From positions 19,280,370-19,344,369 of the forward strand of contig NC_045140.1 in assembly GCF_008831285.2 (NCBI RefSeq): 64,000 nucleotides of DNA, in the 5' to 3' direction. A program made the position numbers and the translations under genes. Within the stretch, counting starts at the first letter, position 1. Each line of letters starts with the position of its first letter. The stretch comes from Nymphaea colorata. Taxonomy: Eukaryota; Streptophyta; Magnoliopsida; Nymphaeales; Nymphaeaceae. Of this stretch, positions 14,301 through 26,900 are shown piece by piece. A model generated the notes under the pieces. It was not told the origin of the DNA, made no database searches, and saw only the letters and a list, made by a program, of their open reading frames with translations.

Positions 14301-16103
14301 ATTATCAAGAAGGTCAAACAGAAATAAAAACTATGTGAAAGATAGCTTGACTAATGCAAACTTGAGTCACCCAAAGTATAAACATAAGCAAATGGAGGCC
14401 ATCTGACTAGCAAGGCACAGAAGTAGGAATACATGGGTCTGAGTGGCTCAGGCCCATGGAAGAACTTCTGAATGGCCTTTGTCACTTGAATCAAGTTATT
14501 GGTACTGTGGTACAAAATTTTCTGACGGATTGTGCAAGCACCATATTTTAACATTGCACGGACAAAGTTATGTTCTTATTTCGGACCTAGAATTTCAACA
14601 TTTAGAATCAACCCAAAGTAATCTGGATGACCATGTTAAATCACAAAAAGTTTGTCCTCACCCTCAGATTTTGAAGGAAACGTTTCTGAACTAGTGAACC
14701 CAATTATATCAGCAACACTTATTCTTCCCTGAAATGAAGAACGGTAACAAAATATTATATTCTGTTAAGAAGAGAAATTTGTATGGAGTTTTAGAAAAAC
14801 TTCAAGATGATGCAGGCTATTTTGACTTTTCATATTTAGAATGTTGTTACTTGACCAGCTCTTAGATTTGACATGCTACCTTTTTATTACCTTGAAGAGA
14901 TTCAAACCGTGTAAATCAACATTTTCTCCAGCATACTTGTAAGGATGAGCAGTCTGCAAACGGACAAAAAATATACATAAAGGTTTTGATAACAAGATAA
15001 TGAAAGTTACAACCATTTCCCGATGACATCACATCTTGTCGTCTGTATCAATCAGAAACGTCATCCTGACAGACCATGATTAGTTGAAACGATCAGTTAT
15101 TTGAGCAGCTGAAATCCCTGACTAGTCATAATCAGTAATTCAGCTGATTGTGATTAATTAACAAAATTATTAGTTTCCTTTATATCTTAATGTTTGTAAA
15201 TAATATCTTTTTCAAGTCTAAAGGCTAGAAAAAGAAGGTTGATATGAACATAGAACCCAAGAATTTTCATCAGATTAAATATCAAAATGAAAAGAGTAAA
15301 ACGAATAATATAGTCAGTTCCGTATCAAACTCATGACAATAAAACGTTATAATCTACATAATTGGAAAACAACCCTACACGCATGAACAAGTAAGAAACA
15401 CATGAGAAAGAACATAATCTTATTGACGTGGTATTACATCTTCAGATTATATGCGTAAAGCCGTAAACATAGTCTCTGCACCTTCTTTGCTCAATTTTAT
15501 CCTTATAATTTCCGGTAGGCAAGATTTTTCCAGCAGATCATTGTTTTTCATCAACGATGTGAAATAAAAACGTGATTCATAAACAATTTGAGTGAACACA
15601 TGGAGTTAATCGCAATTCGCAAGACTCATACAAGAATACGTGTTCTTCTATGACCCCTGTAGCTGATCAAGATGCATCTAATGCAACTAATAGGTTCTAA
15701 TTCAACAAATAAATACACGATAAGACAAACACTTTCTCCTGCCCTTTTAAGCAGCATATAGAGTGGGCATCAGTGATTTACCAAAAGAGTGGTCTAGAAC
15801 CGAAAGTTAACGATCCATGAAAAAGGCAAATCATAAAAAACAGCAGAAAGATGAATGACACGACATAACTAAAAAGAAAGTGCGGCCAATTCAGAAAATG
15901 ACTCAGCACCAAGGATCAGATAACAGCCATCAAGAATTGTGAACTGGAAAAGGAAAACAATCGTGCACCTTTGAGGGGAGAACCTCGACGGCGGGCGAAG
16001 GAACAGAAAGATCCCTCTCCGAAGCCTCCGAAATGCTATGACTTCCTCGGTCGTTCGGGATCAAACCAGGCAAGCACTGAGTAAGAATCGATGGTGCACG
16101 CAT
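11312..16103 (-). CDS. METTL18-type protein-histidine methyltransferase homologue
   Basis: Seven coding exons on the minus strand: 16103-15969, 14953-14891, 14728-14662, 14275-14175, 12932-12888, 12278-11805 and 11482-11312. All introns are GT-AG and the total is 1056 nt, 351 residues. The start MRAPSILTQCLPG matches the conserved plant N terminus, which fixes the ATG. Residues about 108-137 hold the SAM-binding Rossmann start (GKRVLE then LGCGHGLPGIFACLKGAS), followed by VHFQDLNAETIRC, a Ser/Arg-rich insert with LSFSEEDFLDGCSSQDG, then GYDIILMKDIPY and the C-terminal REIWKFF. The closest named animal protein, METTL18, methylates a histidine of ribosomal protein uL3; the Arabidopsis relative (At2g43320, from memory) is annotated only as a SAM-dependent methyltransferase. 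The substrate in plants is inferred, not shown. The gene is complete and shows no damage. Confidence 0.93.
13868..13890. repeat. (GT)n microsatellite in the methyltransferase intron
   Basis: About eleven GT units, followed by a short TA run, inside the intron between the 45-nt exon and the exon at 14175-14275. Confidence 0.93.
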
Positions 16104-16879
16104 TTGTTACCGATCAAGCGACCCAAAAATCACCAAACCCACCGAACTTCTGAACCAAACAGAACCCCAGGAATCCTAATTCTCACCAGAAAGAGACAGA
16201 TCACCGAATCTTTCGCTTATGGAGGGATCAAACCGTACCAAAAATCGACACAGGAATCCCCCAAAAGCACGACTCTCCAAGAATTCGCTTCCCCCTGAAT
16301 GCAAAACCCCAACGACAAAAATCCCCCTGAGATTTTTTAGCACAAACTTCGGATGGTTCACCCTAGATTTCCGGCAGGCAGGTTTTTCCGGAAACACAGA
16401 GCAAGAGAAATTCGCAAAATTCAAGGGACGTGTGAAGGAATTAGAGAAAGAAACAAAAACCACTACGAAGAGGACAGAAAGAGGAGGGCATAAATAAGGA
16501 TCCCCAACCCTAAATGCGAAGTTTCCAAGCACCGATGCGAGTTCTCCGACAGCTCGCCATGAACGGGAGAGAGACGGCGAGAATCTCCTTCGGATCTACC
16601 CAGTCAAGCCAAGTTGCCAACATATTCGGTTCTCCTTCACTTGGTCTGAGTCCATGTGAAGGTTTTGGATCCTGTGAACCAAATTCCTTTTCTCCAGCCG
16701 TCCAAACGTAGGGTGCCTTGCTTCGAATCTTCGTAAGAATTTAAAAGTTCAGTCAAACGCAAGAATCTGATATAGAGTCTGCTAATTCGCTTGCATTTTC
16801 TACCAAAATATAAGCATTCCTCAGCTGCCCTACCACTAAACTTTCATTCATTTATTGTTTGTACCTTTTCCTGTTTCGT

Positions 16880-16881
<2 letters not shown>

Positions 16882-16922
<41 letters not shown>
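16882..16922. repeat. (AT)n microsatellite
   Basis: About 20 AT units without interruption in AT-rich intergenic DNA. Confidence 0.96.
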
Positions 16923-16924
<2 letters not shown>

Positions 16925-17440
16925 CGTCAATTTTAGTCATTAAAAGTATTCAAATTAATATTTTTTGGATGCCAAGTTTCCACAAAACTGAAAAACGCGT
17001 GTGAATATTTTAAATTTCTAACTATGTAGCATCCTTTTACATTTTTCTATTCTTTATGAATACTTATAATAGTTAAGATCATTTCTACCTTATAAGGTGT
17101 TAGATCCAATCTTACAAGGCTTTTAACTAATGCCAAATACATTAGAAATTATTTCAGCCACTGAATAACATTTGTATAAATGGTCGAGAAAAAAAAATGA
17201 CACATTAACTCATTAAGAACGTTCTATGCATTTTAACCAGTTTACGAAAGATGATTTGGATGTTTGCATGACAATAACCTAAGGAAGCCGGCTATTGACT
17301 TGACTCCCATGTAAAAAAGGTCAAGACTGAGTCACAAACCCAATTTGCATTGTCATTCAAACACATCATTAATTTATATTTTTTTCTCATTTATAATATT
17401 CAAATCTTAACAATTTCATAGTTTTTAAAATGCTTGTGAA

Positions 17441-17464
17441 TATGGATATGGATATGGATATGGA
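17441..17464. repeat. Four tandem TATGGA hexamers
   Basis: Four perfect copies of the hexamer. On the minus strand the complement would encode a short Tyr-Pro repeat, but no gene is supported there. Confidence 0.9.
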
Positions 17465-18671
17465 GCATTATCAGATCGGGCGTTTACAAGGAGGACTTGG
17501 AGTTGGAGGGTTGAAGTGGCGTCCGCGTCTCTTCCCATTGCCAATTTCGATGAAGCCACTGGAGTCTGGAGAACGGCCTCGTTGTTGACAGATATTACGG
17601 ATCCTGCCACCCAACCGGCCGACCCTGCCGGGAACGAAACTCACCGTTGGCGTGTGTTGACCGGCAACATTTGTGACCTTTTCTGGCGTTGACCGATATT
17701 CTGTCTGGTTCCGTCTTGACTCGCAATATGAAACACATGGTAGGGTTCGGTCTTAGGCCGGCTGTATTTTTTATATTTTTTACAATTTTTTTCCACGAAA
17801 AAAAAAAAGAAAGCCTGAAGACTCTCAAATTCCTCCGGCCTTCAAGGACCTAACATATGTTGATAACCATATCAATAGCAAGGTTGTAAATTTAAATTAT
17901 TGGATCATCAATAGCTAAGAACTTGGCTTACATGTAATTGCATGCCAGCTTCTTTCAAGTTTTATGACTTTTTCTTTTTCTTTTTTCTCCAACAACAAAA
18001 GAAGAAGGATCCTAGAAAAGGCCGGTGTAGTCTTCCATCATTCAATAAAGAAATAAAATAATACTTAAAAATCAATTTTTATTTGTCATACAAAAAAAAA
18101 AAATTAAAGCTGCCAGCACATGCCCAAATGCATCAATATTCATATCCACCTAAAATCAAATTCAGATCTATATATCATTCCATACTACATATGTGCTATG
18201 AAAACTTTTCTTCAAAACACATCATGCCAAGAGAAAACATTAAAGAAATTCATCTACCAAATCACACAAAACACATGGTAGAAGAATAATTTTATAATAG
18301 AGCTTAAGATTTCTAACTGTTTCCTTCAACTTACATAAGTGAATCATATTGATTACAAAAAAGCTCAGAATGAGGATTCAATAAATTACAGATGATATAT
18401 TAAATAAACAAAAACTGGTCGAAATATGATCGAATTCCTCAAACTCTCCCATGAAATGTCTTCTCTGCATGTCCACAGCAGAGCACACACGAACAAATAG
18501 AATATTTCGAGTAATCTTACAACCATACAACATCTGTTCCATTATTTGGAACGTAGAATTAAATCCAAAAATAGAATCAGACTGACCAACGTTTTGTATG
18601 AGCAAAACCTGTGCCGTCACCAATTTCGGGACAGCCGTTGCCTTGAAAGTCCTTTTCCGGCGACCGATTAT

Positions 18672-18976
18672 TCAGACTAGCAAGGACATAATCGGTTGCA
18701 CAGAAGTCTGAGAACCATATTCCCATCTTCTTTCTTGATTCATAGCGGCAACTCGATATGCCTCATCATGTTTCTGCAATTTATAGGTCCTGCAATAAAG
18801 AGCAGGCGCAACATCACTTTGTTTTCAGCAAGAAGCTCGAGAGATTTAGGCACAAGGCAATCTGTTGTACTGATCGTAAATGAATAAGAACTCCAAGTTA
18901 CCTGTTTATATAGAATCTGCTGCAGACATTGAATTATCTTGCCGGATTGTTGATTCTGGTGCCGATCTCCTTCCAT
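18672..18976 (-). CDS. Possible small two-exon gene, product unrecognised
   Basis: On the minus strand an ATG at 18976 opens 25 codons that end at a strong donor (CAG|GTAACT, exon 18976-18902). After a 128-nt intron, a TGCAG acceptor leads into a second exon (18773-18672) with 33 codons and a TGA stop. The 58-residue product is hydrophilic, starts MEGDRHQNQQSGK and contains KHDEAYRVAAMNQERRWEYG. The composition looks like protein rather than noise, but I do not recognise the family. It lies 1.06 kb from, and divergent to, the CaS/rhodanese-like gene. It could be a real small gene, the end of a larger spliced gene, or chance. Confidence 0.35.
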
Positions 18977-19179
18977 TTTGGGATTTCCTATCAGTTTTGA
19001 TCTGACGGCGATCGATCTCCTCACATAACCAATCGAAAGGAAATCTGAATTAGGGAGGAGAGAGGGGCTACTAAGTTCAAGTGTTTGCAGTTGTTCTCGT
19101 GGGGTTTTGAACCATTTTTTTTTACGTGTCCAATAAATCTAACTAATTTTTAAGATAGATGATAGTAAGCGACCTCTAA

Positions 19180-19329
19180 GATTGCATTTTGATTACTGCC
19201 CGCCCCACATCGGATCTCAAATCTACAGTTTTCACACTATAGCGTGGATTTGAGATCTGATGTTGAAATGGTTGCAGGGATTTTAGATTTTCTTGGATCT
19301 GATATCGGTGGAGAATCAAAATGCAACCC
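19180..19329. mobile_element. Small inverted-repeat element (MITE-like)
   Basis: The 13-base sequence TTGCATTTTGATT at 19182-19194 returns exactly, inverted, at 19314-19326. Inside it a second inverted pair exists (GGATCTCAAATCTACA against TGGATTTGAGATC), so the stretch can fold into a long hairpin. At about 150 bp with terminal inverted repeats and no coding, it fits a non-autonomous DNA transposon. I could not define a target-site duplication, so the superfamily is open. Confidence 0.55.
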
Positions 19330-20037
19330 AATGTATATTTCTATTTCACTGTCAAGAAAAAGTCCGTTTTAATTGACTTTGTGACAAACGAGTACTTTTT
19401 CATATTCATACTCAATCGTCCTCATTCATTTTTATCATATTCGAGTCAACAAATTTATTCCCAATATTTATGCTAATAGCGCAACGTAATATATTTTTTT
19501 ATTACCAGAGGAAGAACGATGTTTGATTATTTTTAATCGATTCACAATCGAGTCAACTTGACTGCACCCACTTAAATTTTAGCAAAAGATCGGATAGACG
19601 CGAGTCTGTCACATCAATTAAATTTTGTAGGCTCGGGTCCAGCTCTTTGAACACCGATCCGGGTTCACACCGGCCTGACCCGATTTGATCGGATCGAGAG
19701 AATCTGAAACGAATGGCTCAGGCACCGCCATCGCCTCGCAACGTCTCCGAGCAGCCACACGAAGCAGTCCGAGTGGGGACAGCTTCTCCAGCAGGGGATA
19801 ACTCCATGGCACGTAGTGCTCCCAGAGTTTTCATCCTCGTCTCGGGACTATTCGCGTAAGGCCAGGGGCACTCTGTCCATCATTGCCGACTTGCCCGGGC
19901 TCTCTGGACAGTGATCGGAATTTGATCCTGTGTCCAGAAAAGAGCCGACGAAGTCGACGGGGAAAATAAAATGAGCAAAAATGAGTTGCCCAGCTTGGTA
20001 GTTCGGAGCCACCACCGAGTTTCTTACTGAAGCGAAA

Positions 20038-23000
20038 ATGCTTCCTGTTTGCTCCGCCACCGTCGCCGGCAGTCACCACCCGCAGGTACTTCCCCCTGTC
20101 GGTTGTTTCGCCACAAGCCATGCGCTTCTTTTTCTTAGCGAATTTTGACATCAGCAAGCCCTGTGTCGTATTTGTCTGCCATTATCAGCCATGTGGTTAC
20201 GAAAGAGCCTCAATACAAGAAGTTAGGTACCAGAAGGACGGTAAAGTGATGTGCGGATTTAGTGGTAGCACCGCAGGAAAATGCAGTAGTTCGGAAGGTT
20301 TAGCCAAGAACTTTAGGAAGATGGGATGCTGTTAACTGGTTAATAATTTATCGTGGTATAGGATGGAAATTGTTTATCGTAATGTAGATGTCCTCAAGGT
20401 TTCTGAAGCAAATTTTACGTGCTTCGGCCTTCGAGGGAGACCAATTAATGAAGAAAAATTTCTGCAATTAGGAGAGAGAAACTGGTGTAGACTGACAGTT
20501 CTGTGTTGTCTTTCATGGAAGGTTGGATCGATTCGTTTTGTATTGTTCCTTCGCTGATTGGGCTGATTCATTCTGAACTGGTCCTTCGCCATAGAACCAC
20601 AAGATCTGGGTAGTGGAAACAAAGAATGAAAGTCAGCAGCTTGCTTCAATTTATTCAAGGCGTTGTGTATGCCTTGCCAAATGTCATGCTGCATAATTTT
20701 CCACAGTAAAGGTTAATCTCTCTCTAATACATTGTAAATTATGGAATGACATTTATTAAGCACACCTCTTTTTCCTATTTGAGTAACTAACGCCTACTGA
20801 AGAAATGATAAGGAGAGTTACTCAAAGTGCCATGCCAAATGATGATGATGTTCTGAACCACTGCAAGATGAGCTGTGGCACGTGAAATTTGTGAACAGCC
20901 TATATTATGAATAACGTTGGCTGGTTCATGTACAAAGATCAAGAGAAAAAATTAAAGTAAAAAAAAATCATAAACACCTAGCCATGTTTATGTAACAGAA
21001 GCTCTTCATTCAAACGAGGAGGCGATGTATCTTCTAGTAAGCCATCCAATTTTGAGTGCCCTGGATAGATGGAAAAAGGAATCTATTAGCTCAGGGAGTG
21101 GGTTCATTTCATCTTGTTCTACGGTACCATCATGGAATTTGTGTCTGCCATAATGAATGTTGAAGGAAAAAAATAACTTATTTTTAGCTCTAGGAAATGT
21201 TTTTGCTTGTTAGATGGTTTTTGGATTAGAAACTCGTGAAGCCGTTTTGCTTGATTGATAAAAGTAATAGCACCAAAAGCTTACTGAGATTATAGTTGCT
21301 AAACATGAAGTTGAAAAAGTTAACTGTGTGATACTTTTCATAAGCACCTGTGAAAATTGTGGTTCCATGGGAGAACTCAACGTTGAGGTACTTCATGTTG
21401 ATCATTATGAAGAAAATAAATGTGTTTTCGGTACAATAATTGCATAGGAACATGGAACTGCACCCTCCACCGTCATACCTGCACATATAAGCACCCTTGT
21501 GACTTAGCATAGATATAGATACTTCATTTAACATGCAAATATGTCCTGATGTTAAAGCTATGTTGATGCCTTCTTTGCTTGTTTAAAATGATCGTGTCAT
21601 AGTGTCCTGTTTTAGGATTTCTTTCACTGTTTCTAATACCTGAATCACATACACTGAAAGTCTGAATCATATATACATGCATCTTCTTGTCTTTGTTACA
21701 TGGGTTTCAAGAATCTTATTTCTACCGAGCTGAAACAATATATGCCGATGGCCCCGGTAAACCGAAGTCAAAGAAAAATAGACACTATGTAACTTTGTCA
21801 CATTGGAAAAAACTATGCTATGGACCTCATTCAGTGATGGATAAATTTTCTAGAGAATAACCTTGCTCTTAGTATAATGTTGTCATTAGGGAATGCATAG
21901 CACGAACAGCTTGGTATCTCTTAATGCAATTGAAGTGCTTCATATATTTTTCTAATTCTCTTCTAATTGGCATCTTTGCATGCTCAGACCAAGCAAACAA
22001 GTTCTTTCTGGTCTAGGAGTCCATGTAATTAAGTAAATAGGAAGCTGCAGGCTTGCTGTAGCAGCTTGCATGGGCTTAGGCCAAAAGATTCATCTGACAT
22101 TTTGGGTTTAATCACAGCTTAAGTCTGCTTTTGCATGAGTAGCTGTTTTAAGGTATTTTATCTGCTTAAATTTCAAATGAACATGGCTTTTCCTGCTCAA
22201 TCAATTAGATATGTGATGTAAGATTCAGATAAAAGAGTGCTGCCCATTTCCCCATGACCAGACTGTCTTTGTGTTCTAATGGTTTAACAAGTACAGGCTT
22301 AAGCATCACTCATCTAAGCTCACCTCTGAAATCAACTATGAGTTATGTGCTTCACTAAAGTTAATTACTCTTTCTAATACAGTTGTTAATGGAAACTTTT
22401 ATCTCATTACATATTTCTTGGCACTTCTGTTGCAATTTTGTTCTTTGGGATCCATGGTCATTCCAGAGCTACTCCTTTCAGGTCTATTTTAGTGGTGGGC
22501 TGAGAAATCCTGGATTAGGAAGGTGGCTTGTTGAAGAGAAGTATCTTCCAGAAGAAAAGCTAACTTTTTTCACTTCCAGTGGTGTTCATGCTCGGGGTGC
22601 TTTCTCCAAAGTACATGCTACAAAGTTTGACTTTTCTTATGTTGAAAGATATGACCCATCACATCAAAAGAGCTTTGATGAAGACTTATTGTATATGAAC
22701 TCCATTGGTAACTCTATCGAAGGTCAGGATCTTGCCTTCTATGGTGAAGAAACAAGTAAACATTTAAATTCAGGTGAACCACTCAAACATGGTTATTCAT
22801 TGATATCTACAGGGAGAATCTATTACATAGATGATGCCCTGGACACCAGTGAAAGTAGCAGCATACCTAGAACCCTAGATGATGCATCTAGTTCAGGAAC
22901 TTCTTTGATGAATGAAATTACAAAACCAAATACCACTGGCTCTTTCGAGCTGCCACCTGAGCCTGCAAATTCTCTGAATGAATTTACAAGTCAAAATGGT

Positions 23001-23851
23001 GCTGCAGGACCAGAAACATTTCCATCTATAGAGTTACAGTCTGTTGGTCCCGGTGAGCCTTCAAATTTTGCCTCTGTACCCCTTCAAGATGGTGAAAATA
23101 TGTTATCTGATTCCGTGGTTCCTGAGTCTTCATCTCTCACACAAGCTCCAACTGAAGCCATAAGTGATGCAGTGAAGAGCTTTCAAGAAAATGTTCAACT
23201 CTTCTATTCTGGGATCAATGATGCTATAGATACTTCGATTACTAAGCTCAATCATACTCTAAACGATGCTTACAATGAGATTACTTCTTCATTTATGAAT
23301 AACATCCAGAGTGCAACAGATTCTTTAGTTTCTTCAGTTGACAAGACTGGAGAACAAGCCAGCAGCAAAGTGACGGATGTTTCGGGTGGACTTATAGAAG
23401 CTACATTTAAGGCAGGTGGTTTGACTGTTTTTTTCCTGAGAAAAGGAATAGTTGCTGTAGAAGATGCTCTCGAAAACGTTGGTGACCTTTTAGGTGATTC
23501 TTATGGATCCATCAAGAATGCACTGCCTTCAGAGGCTCAAGCTGCTGTGACTTTATCTGAAGAAAATGCTAAGCAGATTCTTAGGCCTCTACTAGCTGCC
23601 TTCCAAAAGGTATCTGTTACACTTGTTATTCGAGTTAAATTGGAATCCAAAAGTAAAATTTTCTATTGAATGTCAATTTCGGAAAATTGGAGGAAAGAAT
23701 TTGCTTATAGGAAAATGCCTGGGGTACCATGTATCAGGTATATTTAGCCATTGAAGGGCTAGAGAGAAACGTTGGTCTGGACCCAAACGATCCAATTGTT
23801 CCATTTTTATTGCTTGTTGGCAGTACTGCCTCACTAGGGTATGCTCATATG

Positions 23852-23902
<51 letters not shown>

Positions 23903-26900
23903 CTTTGTCTAGGCTAGATTGAACCTTCCAATCAATTGGATATCTTAATGATAGGTCTTCTGACAGGATTGTATATTGGCTATTCAATTATGGAGGGTAC
24001 TCTGGAGATTTATCTCCTGACTTGGCTCTGAAGGAACTCACAGAGGAACAAGGAACTGTGCTTATCGATGTCAGGCCTGAGGCAAGCAGCTGTAATTCCA
24101 GTAGCCTTTTCTTTTGTCATTGTGGTCATGTCAAATTTAAAAATCAAAGTTTTACTTTTGGGCACCATATGGATTTATGTCCTTATCTGGATGGCATTGA
24201 TTGAGAATTTTGATAGTTGATGATATTTAATGTAATAAAGACAATAGGATATTTTATGAGTTTCCTCCACAAACTTAAGCATGACATTTGCAATAAGTTC
24301 ATAACTTGGGGCTCTTATAATCTTTCCATTTGGTGAAGGATCTAAGGGCAAGGGATGGTGTTCCTGATCTACGTCGAGGAGCAAGGTTTAGATATGCTTC
24401 TGTGGATCTACCCAAGGTTAGTTCAACAGTCTTCCCATTTCTTTGGATCCTTTTTAACATTTGAATGGGTGTCCTTTTCATGACTGGTAAGGAAGTAATA
24501 ATTTATTACTCCAGATCAGGCTTTTATAGAATTTAGTACACTGCTTATATTTTGACCCATGCACTTTGGCTCATTTTTTCATTCAAACGCATTTATACGC
24601 CATATAGCATGGTCAGATAATTGTGATGCATGGGGAGCTTCATTCCTTTTAGGACATGCATAATATTTTATGTCTGTGCTGCATTGATCCATTCACTTCT
24701 CATATTCCTTTTGACCAGAAATAGGTGCAACACCTCCTGGAACCTGACTGAGTTATAGTCTTCTTGTTAGTATTTTTGAAAAAAAATTAATTAACTGCAG
24801 GTAAATTTTTTATCCTTTAGTCTTCTTCTCTTTCATCCTTGCAGCCAGTGTGTGCTTTTTACTTGCTGATAGATGTAGATGAACAACATATTTTACACAT
24901 CACCAGGCATTTACATTTTATTTTGGCTTGAAAATGGAATTTCTTGAAGTTTGAGTGTTATTCTGCCTTAAGTTCACTAAACATTTTTTTTCCTTGAGAT
25001 CTAAGTTATCCACATAGTATTTTTTACTGTTGGTTATATTTGTCATGTTTAAAATGCCGGCTAACATTTATTTGCTCAATTGACATCAGCTAGATGATTC
25101 AGTAAGGAAGCTGCTCAAGAGTGATATTGATGAAATTTTGCTTGCAGCAGTTGTCCGGAACCTGAAAATTGTCAATGTATGGAACAGAATTTTCCTCATG
25201 GCCACATGGTTTGACTGTTCTACTTCATGAACTAACCATCTGTATTTTGTTTTCCTCTTTGTAGAATAACTCCAAGGTCATAGTTATGGATGCTGATGGT
25301 TCTGAGTCCAAGAGCATTGCAAGATCCTTAAGGAAACTTGGTGTTAGGGCAAGTATATCTGGAATCTCAAATAAACTTCTTAGTATACTGTAGCTAAAGT
25401 TATATTTTGAACACATGTTATTCAAGCTCTTTTTTGTGTTCATACAGTAAGTTACTTGCCATGTATTTTATTAATACAGAGAGCATACCTCCTTCAAGGT
25501 GGTTTTGGATCCTGGGTGGCAAATGGCCTCCGTATCAAAGACCTGAAGCCAGAGACTGCATTGACAATCTTGAATGAGGTTACGATGGATTTTATCTACC
25601 TGTTCGTTTATATTTTAGTGAAACTTCAAGTTCTTTCTATCTCAGGGAATTCCACTTCTGCATTTAAAATGAAAATTGGGACTTCTTTAGTGATAGGTAT
25701 CTTAATACGAGCATGCTATTTTTGTGACCATAATTTTGATACACTGCTAATACTAAGCTTCATAATATTCACGCTGAAAGCCTACTTTTCTTTTCCCCCA
25801 AGTACTGAAAAACTGTGAATTCATATCTATGGGTTAAGTATTATACCATTATCTCTCAAGCCTTTCTGGATTGAGACCATGCTGTAGGGTAACTAGCTTT
25901 TACAGCTGAATATTTATAAGACAGTATCAAAAGTGTGTGTAGTTAGTGGGTGTACACTTATTATTAGCTTGATGAACTTTTTATTCTTCCATTATGTTGT
26001 GAGCTAACCACACTTTTGGTCAACGGTATCCAGGAAACAGAGGCTATACTAGAGGACATCAAGCCAACTCCCGCAAAAGTTTTTGTGGCTGGTTTGGTAA
26101 GTCTATAATTGTATCACTACCTGATTGGTTGTTGATGCTTGATTTTATGCATTCCTTGAACTTCCTTTTCTCCTACTCAATGAAAAAAGAAGGATATTTG
26201 GGCTATATGCATCATTTGTTCTGCTGAATGCACAATGATTCTATAAATTAAACTGAATTTATCTAGTAGATTATGTTTTTCTTCATAGTTTTATATATTG
26301 TACTCAGTTATATTTTTATATCTTCTGTTTGTGCCTTTTATTATGTAAAATGTATTACTTGTTACTCATTTTTCTACCATTAGCACTACTGATTTCCTTT
26401 GGTATTGAAATTTTTCTATATTTTGTTTGAATTTTTATTCAGATATTCTGATCAGGTTTACAATTGCAGACACTGTTCAGATCATTGTCTGTAACTGATT
26501 TAACAAGAAAGGCTATGACAACCGAGCCTAGCTATCTGCTTAAGGCTTTATTATGGTCCACTGAGTTTATGTAACAGTTGCTTTTATTGAATTACAGTGT
26601 CCGTCTTTGTGTTGCTGAAAGTATGGGCCTTCATGTAACGGTTGTTTTTTTTGAATGACAACCCAGTTTCTAGTTGCTGAAAGAATGACTTTTCATGCTG
26701 CCATTTACCATAGAATAGGTCCTGGTTTGTTGATAAAATTGGGGACTGCTAGTTATCATTAGACAATGAATGCTAATGTACATTCAAATGCACCTTGCAC
26801 CATAGCAGTAATTTATAATTCCAGACATCATTCTTCCCATGAAACTAATTGCAAGGATGTGTGCCGTATCCCCCAAAGCCTAGGAACCTTCCAAAAAGTC

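Larger units (their letters stand above)
16104..18671. other. Upstream region of the methyltransferase gene and intergenic DNA
   Basis: The first 400 bases are the likely 5' UTR and promoter of the minus-strand methyltransferase: C-rich and open but without an ATG-initiated long frame. Beyond about 16.8 kb the DNA is AT-rich, with (AT)n at 16882-16922 and a hexamer repeat at 17441-17464. No gene was recognised. Confidence 0.5.

Noticed and set aside
16176-16532. 118-codon frame upstream of the methyltransferase ATG
   Set aside because: It has no ATG start and no recognised domain; it is probably C/T-rich 5' UTR.
19831-20157. 108-codon minus-strand open frame over exon 1 of the rhodanese-like gene
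   Set aside because: Basic, low-quality translation; the plus strand has the better explanation with MLPVCSAT and a CAG|GT donor.
25341-25349. A GT donor three codons upstream of the second GC donor
   Set aside because: It would delete the conserved VR of LGVRRAYLLQGG; GCAAGT fits the known consensus better. Transcripts must decide.
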